DNA of 64,000 nt from Angiostrongylus vasorum (GCA_018806985.1 JADANN010000120.1:1609248-1673247), one strand, 5' to 3'; positions 45,701 through 59,420 are shown, numbered from the stretch's first letter. Numbers and translations are program-made. Notes: a model not told the origin generated them from the letters alone.

Positions 45701-48700
45701 CGTCATTTTTTTTCACGATTTTGAGGCGAGAACTTTGTCTTCGTCATGGAGTTGCGGTTGCACTTAGCTGTGACCCATTCCTTCGTTGATGACGGCTTGC
45801 AGTCGTTGTAACGCAGTGCAACTCTTTTTCGTCATCGTCATAGATTAAAAGGTAACACATCTGTCTTACTTTTATAATTTTTTGTGACATCTTCGCCGAA
45901 CCCCACGAACTGAGTCGTAAAGCTTGCTAGTTACTCTCCGGCGCGATCTGTTAAAGCATTTCACATATTCTCATTAGTTCCTTTCTAGTAGCAATTCAGA
46001 GTTGCTCAGTAAGATTTCAGTACTTATCCTCACTAATCGAAGTAATTTTTGATGTTTTCAGAGATGAACTGTATCAATGAACATTGTGCCGTTAGCTGGT
46101 CAGTGGACAGTAGTCGTCGGCCGAATTTTCGTGTAGAGTTCGTCCTTCCGAAAGGAAGTCAGCCTGACGGAAAAGCGGTCGCTAAGCCAATTTTTGAGGT
46201 GGGCCAAAAGTTAACATCATTGGTAAAAAAATGAAGCGCACTATATATCCTGTAGTACGAATTCAAGATTATTGCTGGATTGGATCAGCACTGAGAGCTG
46301 TTACGATAGATTCTTATTTAAACAACAATAATGATCTGCAAAGAAATCTATAACTCTCCATTTTTTTTCGGATCTCCAACTTACCCCTGGGCTTTCACTA
46401 AAGGTTTTTTCTTATAACTGTAGGGACTAGCAATTTTTCGTTCTATGGTAGTTTTAAGAAAGCTACAAAGTAAATGGAAAAGAACTTAGATGTGTTGGAA
46501 AGCCTTAAGTAAGCATCAAATTTCGCTTCATGACGTCGGTTTGAAATTGTGTGAAGAAGAAGTTTGCAATTTATTTTGACGGTATTCATGAGCAAAAAAT
46601 CTTCTATTTTCACGTGCACGATATAGATATGGATAAGCCACATGTAATAAAGACGAAGCACAAGTCAACAGCTATGTTCTAAAAAAGTTCGTGATTGTCC
46701 GTTCTCTTACACTTAACAATGACACCTTAAAGCTTTTCAGGTCGTCCTATTAGATTGTAGTTAAATTCATTTTGTTTTTTAATTCACATCTCTTCTATAA
46801 GACGATAGAGACTTTTCTATGTGCTTTAAACCTCCAATTATATCAAGGTAAAAATCTTGGTCGATTTTAAAAACCCAATTTATTAGATGAAAGCAAAGGT
46901 TGCGCTTTTCCATCAATATTTGTTTTTTTTAGCTTTTCTTTTATCTACGATATAGATTGCCTACCTACGATTTTAAACAGGTTAACTGTACAGTCATCAT
47001 CATCAGCAGTATCGGCGATCGTGCTCTTCTGATTGAGTGACACTAGCGCGCGCCAGTAAAGCTCCCATTTTTCCTGGTCACGTGCAAGAGTAGCCCAATC
47101 TGTTGTGCTCGCTCTAGGGACACGCTGAGCATCATACCTTTCCTATAAGGTTTTCGTTAAGAACTCTGATCATTGGTTCAGTGGTCTTCCAGCAGCACGT
47201 TTAAAATCCTAAGGAATGCACTCACTAACAGCTCATCTCCATCAGTTCTGTTCATGCGCATTATCTGTCCGTTCCCACCTTATCTTCGACCGCTTAGAGT
47301 ATTGAAAGGCTTCTTTGATTTTCTATTATTAATTCACGTCGGAGCATCGGATTCCATTCCTCACTTGTGTGTCACGGGACACTCTCAGAATAGTCTTTAC
47401 GACTGAGCACTCGAAAATGCTGAGTGACGTTTTAACCTGGTTACGCAGCGACCAGATTTCTGGCGAACACGTTAAAGCACGAAGTGTCGTGGATTCGAAA
47501 AGCTGGTCTCGGAGTCGGGTGTTTTTTGTTTTTTTCACTACGTCCTCGTTGCCCTGGATAGGTCTCAAGCCGCATGCTTTCTCCTGCTCAACTATGGAAG
47601 CAAGTCACTCATCATATTCATTTTCTGACCTAGACAGACAACTGGATCATTCGGAGATATTCATTCCGTTGAGCGCGAATGTTGCATACGTAACTCATCC
47701 GTTCCTCATGAATTTACTCGAAGACCAGTATTCCCGTAGGCTTTATCAAATTCGGCAAACATTCGTTCCGCTTTGATAATGTTTGGTGATATAAGCACGA
47801 TGGCATCAACGAAGCCAACGAATTGTAATTGCCGGCCATGTATTATCACTCTAATCTCGACCCATTCCAGTATTCGCATGACGTTCTCGAGGGTCGCGGT
47901 AAATAGGTTTGGCGCGATGGTATGGTCTTGCCTAACTCCTCTTTTGACGTCGATGTTAATAATGCTGTGAAATGGTGATGTCTGTGTAATGAAACTGTTA
48001 TATAGCTCATAAAGAATCTTTATATACTGTGTAGAGACAACCTGGTTGTCCAGGGCTTTCAGGACTGCTTCTATCTCAACTGAGTCAAAAGCTTTCCTTC
48101 AGTCGACGAGAGTGAGACAAAGCGGTTTCTTGGACTAGTGCGATGCTTCAGTGAGTCTTGTTATCGTGTGAATATGGGACATCGCACTGTATCCTTTTCG
48201 AAACCCTGGTTGCTTACATTGCTTTCCTTCGTCCGGTGCTCTGTCAATTCTGTTTAGGATGAATCGAGTGGGAAGTTTGTAGAAGACGGATAGCATGCAA
48301 ATTGGGTGATAGTTGCCGACGTTGTGGAAGTCGCCTTTCTTGAGCAACAGCACGGTCTTACTGTACAACCGCTGAGTAAGAACCTTGCATTCCTCCGGAC
48401 CTGGTGTCGTTCGATTCTTCGCCGACGAATTAGCATGTCCGATAGAACTGCTGGGATCGCACATTTCTCCTTTATGTCATATAAGGGCTAAAGTACGTGG
48501 CTGCTGAAGAGATCTGAGCAGGAATCGTGAATGATCTGTTCCATTCCGCGGTAGCTGCTTTATATGGGCGTCGGAATGCCATCACCTTGGTTTTATGACT
48601 GGCGAAGCTTTAGTGGGCTTTGCGAATGGTTATCCCAGCTCTAGTTTTTCGAACATAGCTGCTCGTTTCTCTTTAAGATCTTCTTTTTATCACCTGTCTT

Positions 48701-51598
48701 CATTGTTTTGCAATCACATGAATTGGCGGTGGTCAGCATCTCGTGGGATTCCATGTTGCATCGGCTCGAGTGTTTCTCGAAACAGACATCTCTTGGTTAC
48801 TTTCGAACTCTTAGTTTTCAAAAAGCCTAACGTGGAGCTGTTTACTGAAGCGACCGCACTCCGCGTCGATGTTATCGAGAACAGTATCTTCACAAAGTCG
48901 ACTAATGAACTTAATAAATCACAAGTCAGTGGTGGTTTTCGGACTTCGTTTTTTGATTTTACCGGCCTTTTCTCTTTCCTCGAGAAAAGAAATCTTGCAC
49001 GAAGGAGGCGATGGTCTGATCTCGTGTAGAACTTTGAGATGACAGCGGCATTGATTAGGCAAAATCTTCAATTTGCTATTGAGTGGTCTACTTTCGTCGT
49101 GCTACTCTCCATGGGAAGGCTCTCACGTCCAGCGTTGAGAGTGGAGCTTCCGGATCTCCGCGTTACCATGAATGATCTCCGTCTTCATGATAAACCCAGA
49201 CAGTCGTTCACCTTGCTCGTTCCATTCTAATCCCATGAGTCCCAGTGTGACGTTTCTTCAGACGTTCTTCTTGGTCCAGTCTTTAGCCGTTGAAAATCTT
49301 CAATGATGACCTTGAAGAATGTATGGTCTTCTCTGTAGAACTTCTCCAAGCTCCATGTAGAATGCTTCGACTTCTTCTTCGTCATAGTTTGATGTCGGCA
49401 CCTAAACGACGAAATGATTGTCAAAGGCGGAACTTGATCCACATCTTTTTAATCGTAAACGTCCGATTCGTGTTGTAAGTTGTTCGAATGAATCGATGTT
49501 CATGGACAAACTCGTTTTCGACGAAACGCCGACGCCGCCGAGTCCTCTACTGTTGCATGGTCCGAGGAACAGTTCATCTCCGGTGTAATTGACGGCCTTG
49601 AATGGTTGGCGTCTTCTCGTTTCGGCAAGTCCGATGACGTCGTGCCTTTTGTTTCTTGTCTGCATGATCAAGTGGTATATCGAGGACTCCTATGTAAGTG
49701 TGCGCGCATTGTAGGTACAGATATTCACATTTGCGATATAAGCAGCTTAGAATAGTTCTGAGATTTTAGCGACCTCTCTGTTCTCGTCCTATCCAACGCT
49801 GCCGTACACGCCAGTGATAAGGTGAGACACGTCAATGATAAGACGAACAGATCGTCAGTACCTCTGCAAGCTCATGCACAACACTGACTACTTCCATGGA
49901 AGAGGATTGTCAGATAACGAAATGAACGCAGAAAGTGTTGGTGGAAATCTCAGTGATTGTTTCTGTAGAAAATATCAAAACATAAAATTATGTGTTTAGA
50001 ATATTTAAACCGACAAAATCGGCGTCGAAATTTCACTCAGTCACACCGTTCTTACTTCTTTATTGTTTTTAATCGAACTATTCCGTTTCGATTAACATCG
50101 ACATAAATAGTTGGTACATTTATTTATGCGATCTTATAAACTGGTCTTTTTAAGCCGATGCGAGATTGGCATAGGTCTTCGTTGTCGTTATCGTTGTTGT
50201 CGTTGCTGTTGGTGTTTTTGGTCGATATTTCGGCGATTTCGCCTTCCTCAGAGCCGTGATGTTACGGGTGCCACAGTTCCACTTAATCCATTTCGTCCTA
50301 TCCAACAAAATCCAATGATGACGAGTACATGAGACGATTAGATAGCGCAGCCGTCCACTACAGCATTCTTCCACTATTCGTTGACGTAATATGCCATTTA
50401 ACGAGTCGATCTACAACGATAACGAGACTGCAATCCCACCAACTAACTACTGTAACTGATCTATGGAAAAATGAAGACAAAAAAGACGAAGAAGATACTC
50501 GAAATCTCTGCAGTTGTTCAAATTACTGCATTATTCATTAATGATGATGTCATGTCATAACGATATCCTGCCAAATATTTGCTTAGATTCTTTCCTTATT
50601 GGTTGACGTACAACGAACATGGACTGCAGCACATACGTTCTGAGAATGCGGTTCATTCTTTGTAAAGAAAAATTTTTGGAGAACTCGTGGTTGTGCTGGA
50701 TGTTTCGGAACATTAAATTCTTAAAGAATCATATTGCTACCTGCTTTGATGGGGTATGCTCGCAACATTAATCAATACTCCTATGGTGAACGCTCAACTA
50801 GTAAATACTCATCAGAATCCGCCTTGTTTTTCCAAGAAAAAAAAAGGATTCAAACTCCCTTTTTTTTTCTATGCAGTAGCAATATGCCTATCACAAAAAT
50901 TATTATATTTGATAGCGATTGGCAAAAACAAAGAAAAGAGCTCCATTCTTTTATAGCGATTGTTATAAAGTGCTATCGTTCTGAAATTTCCTTTAAAGCC
51001 TTTCCTAATTATAGGTGCAGCGCTGCGAGCAAATCTACCCGGCACACGCTTTCGCGACCACTCGCTTCGGATCGACCAAGTTTAAAACGTACAAAGTACG
51101 TCGCAACAATGTAAGCACGTGCCGTAAGCTGTACAGCAAGAGAATAGACCTATCATAAGCAGTAGTAAATTACGCCACTCCTGTGCACGAAAATCCCACG
51201 GGAAGAAAATCGCTTTGACTAAATGTTGTTCAAAAATCCGCAGTGTCACTGCGAAGGGAAAAAAAATGAAGTGTCAGGGACGTAAGCTCGAAAAGAGCTT
51301 AGACATTTTCTATGTCACTTCATTGATAAGTTGTTGATTATTTTGGTTTTCAGTCATTAAAAGGTGTTTACGATGGCTTTCGTTGTCATCCGTTCACAAT
51401 GCCGTCGACCCTTGCGTATTTGAGGCAAGCCGGCGATACATTGTTGTTGTGTGGGATTCCTCGACGATCGTTATGAGGCTGTTCTTCTTCAGATTGTTTG
51501 AGTTTCTGAACACAATTGCCCTTGCATCGACTATGCTAGAGAGGAACGACGAAGACACCAGCACTCAAAAGGCGATTGAAGATTTTTTCGAAAAGTGA
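42714..51598 (+). CDS. Unrecognised multi-exon gene, 5' end not found
   Basis: Nine exons with consistent phases: 42714-42826, 43008-43080, 43240-43353, 44543-44594, 45214-45439, 46062-46198, 51015-51110, 51354-51448, 51493-51598 (TGA). About 335 residues are visible. Segments include [18 protein letters not shown], a Lys/Glu-rich helix ([10 protein letters not shown]), [20 protein letters not shown] followed by helical [60 protein letters not shown] and an acidic C-terminus ([15 protein letters not shown]). The helical middle suggests an armadillo/HEAT-like scaffold, but no family was recognised. The 4.8-kb intron 46,199-51,014 holds a whole dead RTE LINE. The first exon listed has a weak acceptor and more exons probably lie upstream. 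A GTAAGC donor follows the stop by 4 bases, so the 3' end is uncertain. Confidence 0.55.
46994..49795 (-). mobile_element. RTE-clade LINE copy 2, dead, with 3' tail
   Basis: On the complement it runs from an endonuclease start near 49,790 ([17 protein letters not shown] at 49,600-49,650) through an altered GDFN site (EDFQ near 49,300), a linker, and reverse transcriptase. Motif A has a stop just before RKAFDSVE (near 48,100), and the FADD motif reads FVDA (47802-47813). The 3' end shows a short TGATGATGATG tail near 46,995-47,010, a feature of RTE ends. Many frameshifts are present. It lies in a large intron of the unrecognised gene, opposite in direction. Confidence 0.85.
50098..50255. repeat. 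R5 repeat copy 1 with CTGANGA / stem-loop / GAAA motif
   Basis: It is about 80% similar by eye to 54,719-54,890 over its whole length. The complement of 50225-50251 reads CTGAGGA, then a GGCGA-AA-TCGCC stem-loop, then GAAA. A GTT/GTC-rich simple stretch lies beside it. Confidence 0.6.
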
Positions 51599-51922
51599 AA
51601 AGGTAAGCTGCGGAAGTAAAACGTCTTAAAGAATTATTGTGGAGCAATAGAAGGACTGCAATAATTTCACACGGGTAAAGGTTTGTATGCAAGAGGTAAC
51701 TGGTTTATATCTGTATTGCTCTCTATCCATGCGGAAATCCTCTTAGTGCTTAACAATTGAAAATTAGTTTTGACTGTCTTGCAACTCCAAAAAACAGGAA
51801 ATCAGTTTTACGTAGAGAAAAAAAGAAGATTAGACAACCGGCCACGACTGGAAAGAGCTGCACACAACTTTAAAAACAGTACAAGTTCAGGTTTGGCACA
51901 TCTACTTAAGCGAAAATGATTA

Positions 51923-52191
51923 AAGGATAAAGGATAAAGCTCTCGGCGTTGATCAATCGCTGAGGGATGCGCCATACATCCGACTTAATTAAGCATCGTT
52001 TGGAGGTGATTGGATGCATATTTGGCCTCTATACTGACTCGCAGTGGCCTACCGATGCATCTAGCCAGTGCTGCTATCCTCCCTAGACAAGTCTGGTACC
52101 AATTTGCGGACCCCGGAGGAATGGAAGGCTTGGTGGCCCATGGGCGCGGGAATCTATTCCACGTGTGTTTTGCAGGGCACCTCCGACCACT
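51923..52191 (-). mobile_element. SINE1 copy G, 5'-truncated, 13-bp target-site duplication
   Basis: It is flanked by gcgaaaatgatta (51910-51922) and gcgaaaacgatta (52192-52204), one mismatch. The tail has two or three ggataaa units. The tRNA-like head is cut within the A box, as expected for incomplete reverse transcription. Confidence 0.8.
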
Positions 52192-52324
52192 GCGAAAACG
52201 ATTAGTCGAATTATCTCAAGAAGCGGTAATATCTGAGTTCATTCATCTGAGCAACAATAACCTTTGAAAATATTAAAATATGCAAATTGGTAGTAAAATT
52301 TGTGCATAACTATTTTGATTTCAG

Positions 52325-52394
52325 GGACAACTGGTTTATGCCGAAGGAGAAAGTACAAGTACTGAGATGGCGGACGATAACGCACATAGCAACG
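52325..52394 (+). other. Candidate exon downstream of the unrecognised gene
   Basis: The acceptor gatttcag and donor g|gttagt bracket a frame GQLVYAEGESTSTEMADDN of coding-like composition (phase 0 in, 1 out). A second frame (DNWFMPKEKVQVLRWRT) would join exon 51493 if that exon used a donor at 51595 just before its stop. It may be an alternative 3' exon of that gene or a separate gene. Confidence 0.3.
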
Positions 52395-54718
52395 GTTAGT
52401 TCCCAGTCGGAGGTTTCACTCACTCAAATCGTTCGCAAACTCTTGAGATTATGTTGCTTTGGAACTGAATTAGATAGCTTTCCTAAATCAGTTTCTGCAT
52501 GTAAATTCCACTATGTCGTCAAGCATAGCATTTTATTCTTCTTGAATTGTTTCTTGGAAGACATAAAATAACTGAAAAGAGCCATTGCCCATGACGGTGG
52601 ACAAAAGTCTGGAGCGTAAAGTAGTAGTGGTGACTTTTTTGCTTGCTGGGCGCTCATCTGTTTCTATACCGTACAACAAAGTATAAGCAATGACCACATT
52701 TCATGATTACAATGGCCTTAATGTGATTGTAGTGTAGTTGAGCTTTGCAACAATGAGCGCTCGGTGTTTGATTAAAGCATGCTCTCTTGCAATTCTTTAA
52801 TGACGTCGTCACAGCCCTTAAACGTGTTAACTCCCTCATATGTTCTGTTAAACGCCGGAAAATGAGGCTGCCGTTATGAATTTCCATGGTTTTCAATTTT
52901 TACATGAATAATCTCTTATCACTACAGCTGTCGAAGAAGAGTGCGAGGTGACTAATGAGAAGTGAAGGGAACAGCGCTGTTTGTTTGGTCGAAATTGTTT
53001 AATAAATATTAAAAAATGGAGGCAGTTTTGATTTTTCTATTTTGTCACTTCAATTCAGAGAAATGCGAAGATGTGTGGGAAAAAATTTTCCGAGATTTTC
53101 CTTCTTTCGAAGATTGTAGCAGTGGAAAAAGGTGAAATGAACGTCTGAGTTGTAGAGAGCGCTGAAGTGATGTTGCGACTGAAATAACCCTTAGACGAAT
53201 ATAGCTGAAGTGATTCACAGATTTTTTGCCTTTTGACGGTATCGTTTTAACGAAAGTTTGGTGGTTTTCCTCCCACAAGATTGAATATTTAGAGATGTTT
53301 TTTATCCAAACAACTAATCTCATCTAAAATCCGAAACCGTAAGTGGAAGTATGAAATGGTGACGGACCAGATTTTGTTGAAATTACTACTAGCCGTGTGA
53401 ATAAAGACGTCGCCTTTTTTTTTACTTAACTCTCCCAATGTGTTTTTTTGCGTTTTTCATTAGCAGTTGGAAGTTCAAATGGCAAAGAGGAAAGCACTTC
53501 GAACACCAGCGATTAACTCTGCTGCGTATAGATTCTCATTTTCTCGCCAGCCGATGATTACCAGTATTTTTATTGAGCAACGTAGAAATTGAGGAATTGT
53601 AAAATTATGGGGTGGAGGAGTGTTCTCTAAGTGATGTCCTGCCGTAGCCGCTACACAGGTAGTTTTAAAAACACTCAACTTAGTCGTATCGTAAAGTTCC
53701 CGCTAAACTATTCAACTCTGAGCCAACCAGTGTACTTCCTTTAACTTCCCAACTAAGATGAGGGCTGCACTGTTACCTCTTCAGGTATTCTCCCTACATA
53801 AAAAACCATTTTGTTCGTAATATATTGTGGATTCGTCGGGTGAGAGCTGAAGGATCTTTTCCTTGATTTTGCATAAACCACCAAACATCTCGTGTATCAT
53901 GTTTTGTAGCACACGCTTCTATTAAGTGTAAGACGACAGGAACGACTGAATCACAGCCACATGCGACGTTCATTCTCACTACCCATACGGATTGAATTCA
54001 ATCGAGACCCGGACAGAATGAGAGAGTTGCGGCCCTTCACTGACCATGCGTTGTAACTCATCTCATACCCTCGACCGACTTGACCACTCTCTGGTTCAGA
54101 TCTACATTAACCTTCACTGAAAACAACGAAAATTTTCGAGTTTACCATAATATTTCTATACGATCCGATCAAGTATGGGTTTGTGTAATAAATACAACGT
54201 TCCAAAACACCCGTTTTTGCATTGAACACTCAGTGACAAGCATTACTTGAATGCTAAACTTTCTCATATTGTCGCAATTATTCAATCCAGAAAAAGATTA
54301 GTCCTGAGAAAATTCGTACCAGTATTCACAGCTGTGCGACTTTCGAACGAAACTATTATAGAGAGTGAACTTCTGCAGAGTGTCATCAGAAGAAGAAAAA
54401 CCAGGAACACTTCAAAAAATTAGACCGAAAGACCCGTTGTAGTTATAAAAACAAATTCAAAGCTTGTTTTGGTATAGAACAGATTAGGACAGAGAAATTT
54501 TTGCTAGTTACCGACAGAAGAAGATCTAAAAGACATTATTTCGTCGACGAAAAAACTCCCAAATTCCTACATTATCAACATCTCCTAGTACTATGAAGTG
54601 TAGGCGATTTCAATTGTTAGAAAATCCGCACAAATATTATAAATACGTTGTGCTAATAAAATGCAGAAAGTTTCGTAATAATCGCAAATATCAACTCAAA
54701 AGACCGACTTTCTATAGA
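52395..54718. other. Intergenic stretch without rec­ognised features
   Basis: It holds short open frames only. The part 53,930-54,120 has patches (gagtggtcaagt on the complement) also found at 14,170-14,190, perhaps an old repeat. Confidence 0.4.
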
Positions 54719-54890
54719 CCTTGGCATAAGTAGTTGATATGTTTGCTTATACGGTCGTATAAACTGACCTTCTTGAGCTGATGCGAGGTTGGTATAGGTC
54801 TTCGTAGTCGTTGTTGTTGTTGTTGTCGTTGCTGTTGGTGTTGTTGGTCGATGACTGACGTTTCGGCGACTTCGCCTTCCTCAGAGTTTA
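54719..54890. repeat. R5 repeat copy 2 with CTGANGA / stem-loop / GAAA motif
   Basis: It is the partner of 50,098-50,255. The complement of 54853-54884 reads CTGAGGA, a 5-bp stem GGCGA-AG-TCGCC, then GAAACGTCAGTC. A run of GTT units precedes it. An RTE fragment starts about 100 bp downstream. Confidence 0.6.
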
Positions 54891-54989
54891 GGCGTGTTTT
54901 ACGTAACAGTAGTCGTATATTCGACGAAATATTTGTAAAATTAATGAAGATCAAACTTTTAAATAAAGGCCATATTGATCAGAAAGGCT

Positions 54990-55290
54990 ACTCACCGTGC
55001 TGTTGCGAGTGGGACTGCTCCATGCGCGTTGTTCACGTTATCCTACCCAAGAAGGGTGACCAAAGGAGTCTTGGGAACTACCGTCAAATATGCTTGCTGC
55101 GTGTACTCTGCAATCTATTCTCGAATATCACCCTTCTGCGCATATCGGGGACCTCTTATGAGGCACACCCAGTTAAGCAAGCAGGATTTCGACAAGGATT
55201 CGGCCGCATGGACCACATGCAAACGTTATTCGTCAACAAAAAAGCGTTTGACAACGTTGAAACGAATGCAATCCCTATCAGCGCTCGTTG
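54990..55290 (+). mobile_element. RTE LINE fragment, reverse transcriptase fingers to motif A, internally deleted
   Basis: The frame RVVHVILPKKGDQRSLGNYR ... QAGFRQGFGRMDHMQT ... KKAFDNVETNA follows the RTE reverse transcriptase order, but about 20-25 residues expected between MDHMQT and KKAFD are missing without loss of frame. The sequence differs from copies 1-3 and may come from another RTE lineage. Confidence 0.75.
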
Positions 55291-55612
55291 ATCAGAAGTG
55301 GACTCTTCTCATATACGAACACTAGCAGACTGTTATCGGAACTATAGTTTTTTCACTGCTTCCTCACCATTTCCATATAAAAAATGGTTGGACAAGGACA
55401 CTATATCGCTAAAGCTGTTTGCTGCTGTACTGCAGTGGATAATGAAGACGCTCACTTCAGATGAGAAAGGGCATACGCATTTGTGGATAATCTCGGTCAA
55501 ATCTTCATTTCTCTAATGAGATCGCTATATTTTCTAGGTGTACCTGAATGCTCAATGAACTCAACAAAGCGGAAAAAAAATTGGGCCACACAGAAATAGG
55601 GCGAATACCCAG

Positions 55613-57039
<1,427 letters not shown>

Positions 57040-57150
57040 CCATGCACAGTGTTATAGCATTTCCTCTTGGTTTGTGTGCTTATACTAGACAAGCCCGATA
57101 CTAATTTCCTGACCGCGGAGAGATGAGTGGTTCGGATAGCAGCGCGCAAC
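57040..57150 (-). mobile_element. SINE1 fragment, highly diverged
   Basis: The order ctagacaagcccgatactaa, cctgaccgcggagagatgag on the plus strand follows the complement of the SINE1 body. The ends are lost. Confidence 0.45.
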
Positions 57151-58507
57151 TGCGTTATCTGCTCCCTAAAATTACAGGTTACCAACAGATCACAAGATTA
57201 CAACAGGGCAGAACTTACAGACCAACAGACGGAACTGCAGACTTCAAGCATTCTAGAGAAAAGAACCGAAGAAGAGCTGTAAGAAGCGTTATGCGATGAA
57301 TAAAGCTACCACTTCAATTTTCATGAGAAAAATTATAAAGGGATATTTACAATTCGATATGTACAATAACAAGGTAAGGACCAAAGTGAAACCAGTGAAT
57401 AAATTAATACCGGTTTCCTCATAAACTCATACTTCTAGATGACTGACGGACAGCAAAAAAATTGTTTAGCTTACATGGTGATGAACATAATTGTAACAAA
57501 AAAATGAATAACTGATTATATAAAATTCAGCATATACGCGGCTCAAATGTGAGTCGACGAGAGCATTTTTAAGCTTTTCGAGCCATCTCCTGTTATCATA
57601 GATAGCCAAGATTACAAAGAAAACGAAGAGCGATTTTGTGACTGCTCCATGAGCGAAACAGACAATTTTCACGCCTTTTCTATGAACAATGGCAAGGAAA
57701 CAACGACTAAATTTGGTCACAAGTCGTACGTTACTGTATGATAGCACTCACGTATTGAAAGCAGTTTAGAAGAATCTGGTCATAATGAGTGAAGATGTAT
57801 GCTGCTGCCACTGGTGAGGATAGCCAAGGCCAGTTGCCTGATATTATTGCTCTTCCTCTCGTGTGACAGAATGAGTGTTTCTTTTTTTGTTCATGGCGTC
57901 ATCCGATAATCTGTAGTTATAAAGTAGTAGGAAAAATTCTTACAAATGTAAACAAGGATGAGATGTTTACAAAAGAAAGCATAAACTTCCAAATGGTCCA
58001 GCAAGCTTCTTGTGGCAACACGTCGACTGTGTTCGATACGAAGCACTTCAAATGGCTTGTACTAAACCCATTGTATTTCAGCTTTCTGGACGCTTCAAAG
58101 CACTGTTTTGGTGATATTTTTTCCTTGCGGCGTTTCAAAAGTTGGCTAGGAGAAATGCGCATGCAACAGTAATCTTAGACAATTGTCAGAAAAATGAAGG
58201 AAGACAAAACACAAATTTCCGAAAGTTTTTCTACAACTCGACGAATATTTGCTACCATCCTATGGACGCCAAAACATCTACTCACTCAAGCGTGACTGGT
58301 GACGACGACATATCTCGAGACATTTCAGTATAATTTATAATTTACCAGTCAATTGTACAAAATAGTTTACTTTAGTCACCTAAAGCAAAGTTATTAAACA
58401 AACGAATTCACCTAAACCCCACACTCTCGTTATGCAATAAAATTCTTTGACTAACCTTTTACTATCTTCTCCGCGAATTTTTTCAAAGATATTATAATCA
58501 ATACATC

Positions 58508-58620
58508 TGAAAAGGAGGATGGTAGCGCAGCGCTAGCGGTGCCGTTTATCATAAGCACGGTGCTGGCTCAACCCACCATCATTCAAATGATGCAACGAAT
58601 TTAGCGCCCCACTGTTGCAG
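58508..58620 (+). repeat. tRNA-like sequence, possible SINE head
   Basis: The A-box-like tggtagcgcagcgctag and B-box-like gctggctcaaccca lie about 40 bp apart. It does not fold into a convincing tRNA, and no second copy was found in the window. Confidence 0.3.
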
Positions 58621-59239
58621 GATGAAGAAAACGATAGATCGAAAAGCGGTCGACTTGAGTAAACACGAATGTATAATCACCGAAGGACTCATTTGATAAA
58701 AAATTTCAGGAAGTACAATGCGAATTAGGCCAGAAAACAACGGAAACTACGGCATTCTCTAAACGCCTGAAAATATGAAAGACAGACTGTATAACGTGCA
58801 AAGAATTGCGATGACTGTCATTCGGTCGCTTAAAAAACTCACTGATCAACTGATGAATGCCAATATCCAGGTTCACCTTTTATTCTCGGCAGATCTACAT
58901 TCAATCGTGCATTAGAAAGTTGGATACATCTCGCTAATTCAAGCAGGTTGTGCAACACAAGCTTAACAGTACAACAAGCACAAGACGATCTCCTTCATAA
59001 TGTAGGTAAACAAAAAATTCAACAGATGCGCACCTCGAAAGGAATTCGTTGAGGACGCCATTAATTAAAACCGCTTTTCTAGCGATCAGCCGTTCTCGAC
59101 GTTGGCCATGAACACGGAAAAACGATGAATAATTTTTTTGGCGACGCCATAAACGAAATACACAATCTTCATGCCTTTTCTCTGGACGAGGGAATAGAAA
59201 ACATCGACTAAAACATGATCGCGAGACGTAGGAAAGTGA

Positions 59240-59420
59240 ATGGTAGAGTCGTAGTGACGCTGTACAACACGAGCACGTTGTTAGTTCGACTCCGTCCGAT
59301 TACCAGCAAGCCTCTCTTCCTCACGGGGTGGCGAACGTGTTACTAGATTAGTCTGGGAAAAATTGATTCCCCACAATTCATGTGGGAAGGCTCTAATCTA
59401 TCTATACTAGGACTCCTAGC
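59240..59420 (+). repeat. tRNA-like element with good A and near-perfect B box
   Basis: TGGTAGAGTCG fits the A box, and AGTTCGACTCC differs from a B box at one base. A body follows (ctcacggggtggcgaacgtg ... agtctgggaaaa). It is unlike SINE1 and R4 and could be a third SINE family, seen here once. Confidence 0.4.
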
